A stretch of 8,545 nucleotides of DNA from Bdellovibrionales bacterium (lineage in GTDB: Bacteria; Bdellovibrionota; Bacteriovoracia; Bacteriovoracales; Bacteriovoracaceae): assembly GCA_005791855.1 (NCBI GenBank), contig SXUH01000378.1:1-8545 (forward strand), read 5' to 3'. Below are positions 1 through 5,780 of the stretch, piece by piece. Made by a program: the position numbers and the translations under genes. Each line of letters opens with the position of its first letter. The first letter of the stretch is position 1. The notes beneath the pieces are model-generated. The model was not told the DNA's origin, did not search any database, and worked only from the letters and a program-made list of their open reading frames with translations.

Positions 1-86
1 AGGCCGAGCTTCCCGCAGAGGGTCTTGGTCAGGGCGAAGGAATTGGTGGATAGGAGCAGGACCGAGAGGAAAGTCAGGCGTTTCAT
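1..86 (-). CDS. Exported protein, N-terminal fragment (cut by window edge)
   Basis: Only the first 28 codons lie in the window; the gene continues beyond base 1. The minus-strand ATG at 84-86 starts MKRLTFLSVLLLSTNSFA, a typical Sec signal peptide with a KR n-region, a leucine-rich h-region and a likely cleavage after SFA. The mature protein then starts LTKTLCGKLG and has one early cysteine. An AGAGGT ribosome binding site sits about 5 nt upstream of the ATG, which supports this start. The gene lies downstream of and in the same direction as the 239-496 gene, separated by 152 bp, so it probably has its own promoter. The function cannot be read from this fragment. Export is well supported; family and length are unknown. 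Confidence 0.7.
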   Translation of the reverse strand, partial: MKRLTFLSVLLLSTNSFALTKTLCGKLG

Positions 87-238
87 TTGTACCTCTTAAG
101 TGGAATTTTCCGTAAAGTTAACACTGGATGAACTTAAGTGTTGATTTAAGTACAAAGCCTGAAGGAATTACAAGTCCTGGGACATCATATTCAGACGTTA
201 GAGAAAACTTAAGGAACGCGCGAAGCGGATGCTAGTGG
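87..238. other. Intergenic region with three CTTAAG palindromes
   Basis: This 152-bp AT-rich stretch separates two minus-strand genes and should hold the promoter of the edge gene. CTTAAG occurs at 95-100, 133-138 (inside the 8-bp palindrome ACTTAAGT, 132-139) and 208-213, and a near copy TTTAAG lies at 145-150. No convincing -35/-10 pair or intrinsic terminator was found. The palindromes could be regulator sites or chance in AT-rich DNA. Confidence 0.35.
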
Positions 239-496
239 TTAGCGGTAGGACCTACGGTCCAGTTCGCGCGGACGGTGATAGGGTTGATCATCTTCCCGAA
301 CATCTTCTGAGGTCCCTGCCTTCTTTTCGATCACCGGTTCGGGACCGAAGCTCGCCCCCTCACGGGTTTGGGTGGAGCCGTGGGCGGCGGGGCTTCTCAG
401 AAGGCTGTTCGAGTTCGGGGAGTTGTCTTTCTCCGAAGAGTTGTTCTGGGCAAGGGCCGCTCCTGCGACGAGAATACCTAACAAAAGAAATTTCAT
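239..496 (-). CDS. Small exported protein, low complexity, basic C-terminus
   Basis: This 85-residue protein is of unknown family. It begins MKFLLLGILVAGAALA, a Sec signal peptide with probable cleavage at ALA|Q; there is no lipobox cysteine, so it is not a lipoprotein. The mature part, about 69 residues, is polar and probably disordered: an N/S/E-rich start, then a tail with several RR/RP pairs (ending RELDRRSYR). It has no cysteine. Two ATGs stand in tandem (494-496 and 497-499). The strong AAGGAGG at 503-509 is 3 nt from the first and 6 nt from the second, so the second is preferred. It lies 60 bp downstream of the S8 protease stop in the same direction with no terminator seen between, so cotranscription is likely. 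The opposite strand also has an open frame here, but without a signal peptide or ribosome binding site. Confidence 0.72.
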   Translation of the reverse strand: MKFLLLGILVAGAALAQNNSSEKDNSPNSNSLLRSPAAHGSTQTREGASFGPEPVIEKKAGTSEDVREDDQPYHRPRELDRRSYR

Positions 497-502
497 CATG
501 AA

Positions 503-509
503 CCTCCTT
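503..509 (-). promoter_or_regulatory. Ribosome binding site that selects the second of two ATGs
   Basis: The minus strand reads AAGGAGG, a full Shine-Dalgarno match, followed by TTC ATG ATG. The spacing is 3 nt to the first ATG and 6 nt to the second, which favours initiation at 496. Confidence 0.6.
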
Positions 510-556
510 GTTCAGACTCTATCCTTTTGTAGGTGCAAGAACGATGCCCCGACCGG

Positions 557-1852
557 TTACCGACCCGTGGCTTGTTTCAACGCTAGGTACGCCTGGTGGA
601 CGTTCACAAGTCCGTTACCATACTGCCGATCCCAGGGGGCCTGGATCTGCCGCTGGGTGGTCTTATGGATCGCGTCTGCGATAGTGTAGGGACTTAGTTC
701 AGGGAAATAAGCACCAAGCAGGGCCACGCTTCCGGCGGTGAAGGGAGACGCCATGGAAGTACCTGACATTTTTCCGTATTTCCCACCTGGCAGAGTCGAA
801 ACCACGTCTACCCCCATGGAAGCCACTTCGGGCTTCTGAAGGACCTGGCCATTGAAGTTGGCGGGACCCCAGGAAGAGAAGCTTCCGATGACACCCTTCT
901 TATCAACGGCCGCAGTGGTGAAGGTGATGGGAAATTCCTTCGGACGAGTGATCCCGGATCGGCCGGCGTTTCCTGCGGAGAAGCAGATGAGGATATCGGC
1001 ATCCTTGAGCGCCTGCATGGCCAGGTAGAACGGCTCGGCGGCAGCGGACCCGCTGTGCCAGCTGTTATTGATCACGTAGGGCTGGTCTTCGGTCTGCGGG
1101 TTCCCGTCCGGGTCGAGCATCCACTGGAGAGCGAGGACCATGTTAGAATGGGAAGTGAGTGCGCTCGCGACCACGAGCTTCGCACCTGGGTAGACTCCGA
1201 GCTGGGTTCCGGAGGATTTTCCACCGGCGATGATCCCGGAGACGTGAGTTCCGTGGGTGTCACTGTCGGTCGGAGTGGTGGAACCGTTTTCGAAGTTCTT
1301 AAACCGGATGACCTTGGAGGCGAGGTCCGGGTGCTGACCGTCGACGCCCGTGTCGATGACTCCGACGATCTTCCCGGGCTTGTTGATGTCGATCCCGGCG
1401 GCGAGGAGTTCGGAGACCTTGTGGAGGAGAAGGCCGTCGTTAAGGTTGGTCTGTGCGGTCCGGCTCGGGAAAACCTGCACGGGCCTTGAAGGGTAGTCGA
1501 AGCTCAGTCTCCCGTTGGGGATGATGTTGTAGACCTGGGGGTCGGACCGGAGAGCGTTGAACTTCTCCGGAGTAAGGTCGACGGCAACTGCCGAAATCAG
1601 AGGAAGGTAGGCCACCTGCGCCGGATTGGCGGCGAGGCGCTTGATGAACGGCTTGAGTTCGTTTTCAAGTCGAGAGGTCAGGACTTGCCTTACGTACTTG
1701 TACTTCGCGAGCCGGGTGAGGTTACTCGGAGCGCCGACCGCCGGTCTTGTCTGGTAGGCAGTCTTCAGCATCACGATGTGCGAGGGCGCCGCGATGACGA
1801 GGGAACTAAGGAGGAAGACCGCGAGGAGGAGGGAGAGTTTTACTGCTTTCAT
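557..1852 (-). CDS. Secreted subtilisin-like serine protease (peptidase family S8)
   Basis: This is a 431-residue extracytoplasmic endopeptidase. Residues 1-22 are a Sec signal peptide ending VIAA. Residues 24-118 have the look of an inhibitor-I9-type propeptide (HIVML near the start, then VAVDLTPEKFNAL and a VYNIIPN strand), which in this family folds the enzyme and is then cleaved. The catalytic domain, about 135-425, has the complete triad: Asp167 in GVIDTGVDGQHPDL, His200 in DTHGTHVSGIIAG and Ser366 in SGTSMASPFTAG. The oxyanion Asn295 sits in FSAGNAG. There is no C-terminal extension. An AGG ribosome binding site lies 7 nt upstream of the ATG. The start overlaps the stop of the upstream gene by 4 nt (ATGA, 1849-1852), implying translational coupling. 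All key residues are present, so it should be active. The natural substrate is unknown; nutrient scavenging or prey/host protein digestion are possibilities only. Confidence 0.95.
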   Translation of the reverse strand: MKAVKLSLLLAVFLLSSLVIAAPSHIVMLKTAYQTRPAVGAPSNLTRLAKYKYVRQVLTSRLENELKPFIKRLAANPAQVAYLPLISAVAVDLTPEKFNALRSDPQVYNIIPNGRLSFDYPSRPVQVFPSRTAQTNLNDGLLLHKVSELLAAGIDINKPGKIVGVIDTGVDGQHPDLASKVIRFKNFENGSTTPTDSDTHGTHVSGIIAGGKSSGTQLGVYPGAKLVVASALTSHSNMVLALQWMLDPDGNPQTEDQPYVINNSWHSGSAAAEPFYLAMQALKDADILICFSAGNAGRSGITRPKEFPITFTTAAVDKKGVIGSFSSWGPANFNGQVLQKPEVASMGVDVVSTLPGGKYGKMSGTSMASPFTAGSVALLGAYFPELSPYTIADAIHKTTQRQIQAPWDRQYGNGLVNVHQAYLALKQATGR

Positions 1853-2190
1853 TTTTTTACCTTTTCTGTCGTGTGAACTTGGAAGATTGAGATTGGATTT
1901 TTTATGACGAACTCGGCACCGGCCTCGAGGTCGAGTTCCTCATAGGAGAACTTCACCGTGGTGCCGTACGGCACGTGGGCGTCGCACGGGTCCGGCACTT
2001 CTCGGGTAAGGATCAGGCCCATGGGAATGGTGTCCAAAAAGGTTGTCCGGAAATGTTCCTTGGAGGTGCACCCGCTACTTGTAACCTGGAAGGTCACCCC
2101 GTCTTTATCTGACATGACTCCGAGGATTTCTTCATAGGCGAAGGTCCCGGAAGAACTGAGGATGAGAGACGCAATGATGAATGTTTTCAC
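1849..2190 (-). CDS. Small exported two-cysteine protein coupled to the S8 protease
   Basis: This 113-residue protein has no family I can name with confidence. The start is GTG at 2188-2190, preceded by AAGGGG with 6-nt spacing. Residues 1-18 are a Sec signal peptide ending GTFA. The mature part is about 95 residues with two cysteines (Cys41 in SSGCTSKEHF and Cys69 in VPDPCDAHVP), a likely disulfide in an oxidising compartment. Its alternating hydrophobic pattern suggests a small beta-rich fold, and the sequence ends in a lysine-rich tail (TEKVKK). Its TGA overlaps the protease ATG in ATGA, so the two are coupled and probably made in a fixed ratio. By analogy with other secreted protease operons it could be an inhibitor or folding helper, but no sequence motif proves that. 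Codon use is more mixed (AAA, ACA, ATT, TCT) than in the genes to the right. Confidence 0.85.
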   Translation of the reverse strand: MKTFIIASLILSSSGTFAYEEILGVMSDKDGVTFQVTSSGCTSKEHFRTTFLDTIPMGLILTREVPDPCDAHVPYGTTVKFSYEELDLEAGAEFVIKNPISIFQVHTTEKVKK

Positions 2191-2265
2191 TGTTTTCCCC
2201 TTAAAAATTGAGCCATAACTTTTGTATAAATATTTCGTTTGAACAAGCGGAAATCACGAATGAAA

Positions 2266-2297
2266 GGAAAATTAAGATGTGGAAAATGTTGGAAAAT
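2266..2297 (+). repeat. Three direct copies of GGAAAAT
   Basis: GGAAAAT occurs at 2266-2272, 2281-2287 and 2291-2297, with start-to-start distances of 15 and 10 bp. The last two form the imperfect tandem TGGAAAATGT / TGGAAAATTT. They sit midway between two divergent genes, where an activator or repressor would bind, but chance in AT-rich DNA is not excluded. Confidence 0.4.
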
Positions 2298-2331
2298 TTG
2301 ACGCTCATCCTTATAGCTTTTACAGGACGGC

Positions 2332-2359
2332 TTGTGTCTGGGGCGGAGTCGTCCATAAT
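2332..2359 (+). promoter_or_regulatory. Candidate sigma70-like promoter for the 2386 gene
   Basis: TTGTGT at 2332-2337 (three of six to TTGACA) and CATAAT at 2354-2359 (five of six to TATAAT) are separated by 16 bp. A transcript would start near 2366 and give a leader of about 20 nt, enough to hold the AGGA site at 2377-2380. Confidence 0.4.
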
Positions 2360-2376
2360 GAAGAAAACTTTATCCC

Positions 2377-2380
2377 AGGA
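2377..2380 (+). promoter_or_regulatory. Ribosome binding site deciding the 2386 start
   Basis: AGGA lies 5 nt upstream of the ATG at 2386. The in-frame ATG at 2380 overlaps this site and has no usable Shine-Dalgarno of its own, so translation probably begins at 2386 and gives the clean signal peptide MKLLIVALAL. Confidence 0.55.
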
Positions 2381-2385
2381 TGCTT

Positions 2386-2985
2386 ATGAAACTCCTCATC
2401 GTCGCCCTCGCCCTCGTTTCAACCTACTCCGTAGCCGGCACCGTTAAGTGCGGCAACCCGACCTGGGTCTCCGAGCCGAAGATCGCGGAGCAACTCTTCA
2501 CCGGAGAGATGACCGCCGAATGCATCATCACCGCGGACGCGGGCGCGGACATCCGAAACGCCGAACGGTACTTGGAAAACATTTTTAAGGATCAGATCAT
2601 CACGACCCACGAGGCGGCCGCGAGGGATAACTCCCTGGGACTTCCCGGGAAGCGGTGGGACCTGAGCATCAAGCACAAGTCCGGCGTCCTCCGCTACGTC
2701 ATCCGCATCGCCACCGACGAAAGGGACACCGTGGTTTACAAGTCGGAGTCCAAGGAGGTGAAGTTCACGGGCTTCGCTTCCTTCGTCCGGAAGATCAACA
2801 ACGGCCTCACTCTGAAGCGCGTCTCCCGGGAGCAGTTCAAGCTCACCTTCCACTCCTTCTCGCAGGCCGCGAAGCCGGCCCTCTCGACCAACGCGATCTT
2901 CCTGAGCCTCGCCTCGAAGAGCATGGTGGACGTGTTCAACGAAGAAGCGCAGAAGACCGCCAAGGGCATCGCCGAGGGCCTCTAA
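2386..2985 (+). CDS. Exported protein of unknown family
   Basis: This 199-residue protein is not assigned to a known family. Residues 1-17 or 18 are a Sec signal peptide (MKLLIVALALVSTYSVAG). The mature protein has two cysteines, Cys22 and Cys46, close enough for a disulfide. An alternating-strand region at about 90-130 (WDLSIKHKSG, VLRYVIRIAT, VVYKSESKEV) is followed by a probable C-terminal helix at about 175-198. That layout is compatible with a compact alpha/beta lipid- or ligand-binding fold, but no motif fixes it. Codons are strongly C- or G-ending, unlike the mixed usage of the protease operon to the left. It has its own candidate promoter and ribosome binding site. The stop lies 3 bp from the stop of the convergent dioxygenase gene, with no terminator between. 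The function is unknown; it is likely periplasmic or secreted. Confidence 0.85.
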   Translation: MKLLIVALALVSTYSVAGTVKCGNPTWVSEPKIAEQLFTGEMTAECIITADAGADIRNAERYLENIFKDQIITTHEAAARDNSLGLPGKRWDLSIKHKSGVLRYVIRIATDERDTVVYKSESKEVKFTGFASFVRKINNGLTLKRVSREQFKLTFHSFSQAAKPALSTNAIFLSLASKSMVDVFNEEAQKTAKGIAEGL

Positions 2986-2988
2986 GCT

Positions 2989-3672
2989 CTACCGGATGGA
3001 AACGAGGGTCAGGTCGAGGAACCCCATGAGGGACCCGGGCTCGTACCCGTGGCCCTGCAGGGAGGGCCCGAACTCCACCACGACGCTGTCGCGTTCTCTT
3101 GCGGGGATCGCCCGGAGGATCAGGTCCTGCTCGTTGAGCGGATGCCCCTTGAAGTAGGACTGGGTGATGATCTCCTTGTACCCGAGCTTGGTGACCTTGA
3201 AGTGGAGATGCGGCGGCCTCGTCCAACCGGTGTCGGCCGGGTACGCGCCGGGGATGATGGTCTTGAAGATGTACTGGCCCTTGGCATTGGTGAAGGTCTC
3301 GGCCCAGTAGCGGAAGTTCGGGTCCAGGGGTGCCGGGTTCGGATCCTTCTGACTCTTGTACTTCCCGCTGGCGCAGGCCTGCCAGAGCTCCACGTTCGCG
3401 CCTTCCAGCGGCCTGCAGTTCTGATCGAGGACCCGGCCCGTGACGTAGACCACCTGGCCCTTGGCCCGCGCCGGGCTGCCCGGGACCCGCGTGAGGTCGA
3501 CGTTCTGGTCAAACAGGTTCTCCCCCGGGTAGAAGGGGCCCGCGGTCTGCCGCGGGGTCACCACGCACATCCCCTGGGCGAGGGCGGTGGAGACGAAGCT
3601 CGAGCCCGCGATGGCGGCGCCGACGCCGGTGATGCCTCTGGTGAGGAAGTTTCTTCGATTCGAAATGGTCAT
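2989..3672 (-). CDS. Tat-exported intradiol ring-cleavage dioxygenase
   Basis: This 227-residue protein belongs to the intradiol dioxygenase family (catechol 1,2-/protocatechuate 3,4-dioxygenase type), which uses non-haem Fe(III) and O2 to open catecholic rings between the two hydroxyls. All four iron ligands known from protocatechuate 3,4-dioxygenase have clear counterparts: Tyr105 (SGKYKS), Tyr144 (PGAYP), His155 and His157 (PPHLHF). The conserved active-site Arg is Arg152 (TRPPH). GPFYP near residue 45 and LDPNFRYW near 116 are further family marks. The N-terminus, MTISNRRNFLTRG then an alanine/glycine-rich segment to STALA, is a twin-arginine signal, so the enzyme is exported folded with its metal. 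An upstream in-frame start at 3744 is rejected: GGAGGA sits just before 3672 and the Tat motif is positioned correctly from there. No aromatic-catabolism partner lies nearby. The substrate is unknown. Confidence 0.92.
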   Translation of the reverse strand: MTISNRRNFLTRGITGVGAAIAGSSFVSTALAQGMCVVTPRQTAGPFYPGENLFDQNVDLTRVPGSPARAKGQVVYVTGRVLDQNCRPLEGANVELWQACASGKYKSQKDPNPAPLDPNFRYWAETFTNAKGQYIFKTIIPGAYPADTGWTRPPHLHFKVTKLGYKEIITQSYFKGHPLNEQDLILRAIPARERDSVVVEFGPSLQGHGYEPGSLMGFLDLTLVSIR

Positions 3673-3676
3673 AGGT

Positions 3677-3681
3677 CCTCC
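3677..3681 (-). promoter_or_regulatory. Ribosome binding site deciding the dioxygenase start
   Basis: The minus strand reads GGAGG 4 nt upstream of the ATG at 3672. This supports the shorter start, which places the twin-arginine motif at residues 6-7. Confidence 0.6.
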
Positions 3682-3754
3682 GTGTGGATCGACTCTAGCG
3701 GGCGCGGGCGGGTTCGTGAATCCTCGAAACCCAATGGCCTTCATAGGTAAGAAC

Positions 3755-5491
3755 CTATAGCTCTTCTCCGAAGATCTTCTCCGTGATCTTCCAGTACTTG
3801 TCCTGCTTCCGCGCGATCACGAAGGTCGGCAGCCGCAGGAGCTTCTGGTACTTAATCACGTCCTTCGAGGTCTTGAGCTCCATGGCCAGCTCGGGTCTGC
3901 GCAGGTGAGAGCGCAGGAAGTTGATGTTGAACTTCTTCACCGACGAGGGGTTGCCGAAGAAGTGGGCTTCGCTCAGGTACTGGGAGTCGTAGTCGTAGTA
4001 GCGGACCTCGAGGTAGGGGTTGCCGTTCCTGTCCTTGCGCTCCTCGAAGGTCACGCGGTCCGGGGAGAGGATGTGGGCGTTCTTCGAGAGCTTCGCCTGC
4101 TTGAGCTTGGCGTCCGCGTCGATGAGGACGGCCTCGCACTTCTCACAGTCGCGGGCGGTGATATCGTTCTCGGCGCCGCAGGCGTGGCAGAGCTTGTAGC
4201 GGAACCGGAAGCCGCAGGGGCGGACCTCGAGGGTCTGGGGATCGTGCGTGGCCCCTCTGCACTTCCTTCCAAAATGCTCGAGGATCTCCCCGTCCTGGTC
4301 GACGAGGCCCCAGAACGCATTCTCGTGGCCGCACACCGGGCAGGCGACCTGCACGGGGACCGTGTCCTTCCCGGGCCGCTTGTCGCTGATCTCCGGGGTG
4401 TAGATGTCGTGGCCCATCCCCGTGTAGTCGAGGACGAAGCAGTCGTTCTTCCCGGAGTCCAGGCGCAGGCCCCGGCCGATGATCTGCTGGTAGAGGCCAT
4501 TGGATTCCGTGGGCCGGAGGACGGCGATGACGTCCACGTGGGGCGCGTCGAAGCCCGTGGTGAGGACGGAGACGTTCACCAGGTACCGGAACTTCTTCTC
4601 CTTGAAGTCCCGGATGATCCGGTCTCTCTCGGCGAGGTCCGTGTCTCCGATCACCAGCCGGGCCTCCCCCGCGGGGAGGTAGGAGAGGATCTCCTCGGCG
4701 TGCTTGACGGTGGCGCCGAAGATCATCACGCCCTTGCGGTCGAAGCGGTTGGTGATGTCAACGATGTTCTTCACGATGAGCGGGGTGAGGCGTTTCTGAT
4801 TGGTCAGGAGTTCTTGGACTTCGGCCGTCGTGTACATCCGGTCCCGGTCCGTGAGGTCGGAGAAGTCGTAGCAGGTGACCGGGATGTCCACCTTCACCGG
4901 GAGGGTGAGGTACCGGTGCTTGATCATGTAGCTCAGGGGGAGCTCGAACACGCACTGCTTGAAGAAGCGCTTCTGCTCGGTCCGGAGCTCTCCGCTCTGG
5001 GAGTACTCGTAGATCCACCCCAGGCCCAGGCGGTAGGGTGTCGCCGTGAGGCCCAGGATGCAGAGGTTGGGATTGGACCTCCGGAGCTTGGTGATGACTT
5101 CCTGGTACTGGGTCGCACCCTCCTCCGCGACCCGGTGGCACTCGTCGATCACCACGAGGGAGAAGCCCTGGAAGAACTCCTCGGGGGCCCGGGCGACGGA
5201 CTGGATGCTCCCGAAGACGGCCTTCTGGTCGTTCTCCTTCTTCCCGAGGCCCGCCGAGAAGATCCCGGCGGCAAGACCCAGGCCCTCGTACTTGGAGTGG
5301 TTCTGCTCCACGAGCTCTTTGACGTGCGCGAGGACGAGGACCCGCCCCTTGGCGATCCGGGCGAGCTCGGCGATGACCACGCTCTTCCCGGCCCCGGTGG
5401 GGAGGACAATCACGGCGGGGTCTCGTTTTTTCTGGAAGTAGCGGATGGTCCTGTCGACCGCTTCCTGCTGGTAGTCACGGAGTTTGTACAT
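3755..5491 (-). CDS. radD: RadD-type DNA repair helicase/ATPase (YejH family)
   Basis: This 578-residue cytosolic superfamily 2 helicase-like ATPase closely matches Escherichia coli RadD (586 residues), which acts with SSB and RecA in recombinational repair. The N-terminal domain has a Q-motif-like LRDYQQEAV, Walker A PTGAGKS (31-37, Lys36), Walker B DECH (116-119) and TAT (149-151). The second RecA-like domain carries [20 protein letters not shown] (301-320) and motif [10 protein letters not shown] (336-343). The C-terminal part has two four-cysteine zinc sites: Cys384/387/411/426 and Cys435/438/449/452. All motifs are intact and length is normal. The ATG at 5491 is preceded by only a weak AGG, and a promoter close upstream suggests a near-leaderless mRNA. 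The dioxygenase follows 82 bp downstream in the same direction; no functional link is evident. Confidence 0.95.
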   Translation of the reverse strand: MYKLRDYQQEAVDRTIRYFQKKRDPAVIVLPTGAGKSVVIAELARIAKGRVLVLAHVKELVEQNHSKYEGLGLAAGIFSAGLGKKENDQKAVFGSIQSVARAPEEFFQGFSLVVIDECHRVAEEGATQYQEVITKLRRSNPNLCILGLTATPYRLGLGWIYEYSQSGELRTEQKRFFKQCVFELPLSYMIKHRYLTLPVKVDIPVTCYDFSDLTDRDRMYTTAEVQELLTNQKRLTPLIVKNIVDITNRFDRKGVMIFGATVKHAEEILSYLPAGEARLVIGDTDLAERDRIIRDFKEKKFRYLVNVSVLTTGFDAPHVDVIAVLRPTESNGLYQQIIGRGLRLDSGKNDCFVLDYTGMGHDIYTPEISDKRPGKDTVPVQVACPVCGHENAFWGLVDQDGEILEHFGRKCRGATHDPQTLEVRPCGFRFRYKLCHACGAENDITARDCEKCEAVLIDADAKLKQAKLSKNAHILSPDRVTFEERKDRNGNPYLEVRYYDYDSQYLSEAHFFGNPSSVKKFNINFLRSHLRRPELAMELKTSKDVIKYQKLLRLPTFVIARKQDKYWKITEKIFGEEL

Positions 5492-5500
5492 GGCCTAAGT

Positions 5501-5529
5501 ATTCTAAAACACTGGGCACTCTCTGTACA
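5501..5529 (-). promoter_or_regulatory. radD promoter, predicted near-leaderless transcript
   Basis: The minus strand has TGTACA (5524-5529, four of six to TTGACA), a 17-bp spacer and TAGAAT (5501-5506, five of six to TATAAT). Only 9 nt separate the -10 from the radD ATG, so transcription from here would leave a leader of about 2-4 nt. A promoter further upstream would use the weak AGG before the ATG instead. Confidence 0.55.
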
Positions 5530-5630
5530 TCCCGAAGTCCCCCTTCCTGGGGATTTGGTCGGGTTTAGACTGGCGAAAGGTTGGGCATCTAACAAACGGT
5601 TTGGAGAAAATCGAGGGCAGTGTAAAAAAT

Positions 5631-5669
5631 CTAAGGTCGGAAACCTCCTAAGATTTCCTGATTCCTAAG
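5631..5669 (+). repeat. Three CTAAG boxes at exact 17-bp spacing
   Basis: CTAAG occurs at 5631-5635, 5648-5652 and 5665-5669. The last two are in the longer shared word TCCTAAGA (5646-5653 and 5663-5670). The remaining bases of each unit differ. A fourth CTAAG lies out of phase just before radD at about 5495. It may be a set of protein-binding boxes. Confidence 0.35.
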
Positions 5670-5718
5670 AGATGGGAGTTTTTTTCCAGACCTAAAAAAA
5701 TTTCTTCCATCGTTTCTT

Positions 5719-5775
5719 ACAAAATGTTACATGCCCGGCAACCATTTTGTTATCACGACAAAATTCAACCCGGAG
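5719..5775 (+). promoter_or_regulatory. Mutually exclusive inverted repeats reaching the 5781 ribosome binding site
   Basis: Segment A is ACAAAAT (5719-5725), B is ATTTTGT (5744-5750) and C is ACAAAAT (5758-5764). B is the exact reverse complement of both A and C. A-B extends to a 10-bp stem (ACAAAATGTT with AAC, one bulged C, ATTTTGT) around an 11-nt loop. B-C is a perfect 7-bp stem with a 7-nt loop ending 7 nt before the GGAG site (5772-5775). The A-B loop contains CCCGG (5734-5738), repeated at 5769-5773 where it overlaps that GGAG; CCGG is self-complementary. This could be a translational switch, or B-C could be a DNA operator. The transcription start is unknown. Confidence 0.45.
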
Positions 5776-5780
5776 TATTT

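Larger units (their letters stand above)
2191..2385. other. AT-rich divergent promoter region
   Basis: This 195-bp stretch separates the minus-strand protease operon (GTG at 2190) from the plus-strand gene at 2386. Its AT content is clearly higher than that of the flanking genes. On the minus strand TATACA (2223-2228) is a possible -10 for the protease operon, but no good -35 is at the right distance. On the plus strand a better promoter lies at 2332-2359. Three GGAAAAT direct repeats lie between them. A short open frame crosses the region on the plus strand but has no ribosome binding site or signal peptide and was not called. Confidence 0.5.
5492..5780. other. Divergent intergenic region with repeats and a structured leader
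   Basis: This 289-bp stretch separates radD (minus) from the exported-protein gene at 5781 (plus). It holds the radD promoter at 5501-5529, a 5-bp hairpin TCCCC/GGGGA (5538-5542 with 5549-5553, no T tract), three CTAAG boxes phased at 17 bp, A/T-rich runs at about 5680-5703, and the inverted-repeat leader at 5719-5775. No open frame with a ribosome binding site was seen, and no convincing sigma70-like promoter could be fixed for the 5781 gene. Confidence 0.5.

Noticed and set aside
229..501. Plus-strand open frame opposite the small exported protein
   Set aside because: No signal peptide and no Shine-Dalgarno; the minus-strand frame has both.
2208..2447. 79-codon open frame crossing the divergent intergenic region
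   Set aside because: It has no ribosome binding site, overlaps the likely promoter, and runs out of frame into the 2386 gene.
3053..3062. Perfect palindrome CCCTGCAGGG as a regulatory site or terminator
   Set aside because: It lies inside the dioxygenase coding sequence, has no T tract, and can be explained by codon use in a GC-rich gene.
3670..3744. Longer dioxygenase starting at 3744
   Set aside because: No Shine-Dalgarno there, and 24 extra residues would bury the twin-arginine motif; GGAGG sits properly before 3672.
3049..3750. A 233-codon plus-strand open frame opposite the dioxygenase
   Set aside because: Antisense shadow; the iron-ligand motifs and Tat signal are on the minus strand.
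3743..3758. Inverted repeat ATAGGT / ACCTAT at the end of radD as a terminator
   Set aside because: The stem is only 6 bp and AT-rich, it overlaps the radD stop, and it lacks a downstream T tract on the minus strand.
3905..5668. A 587-codon open frame on the plus strand opposite radD
   Set aside because: It is the antisense shadow of a GC-rich gene: valine/glutamate/aspartate/glycine-rich nonsense without motifs, while the minus strand encodes all RadD motifs.
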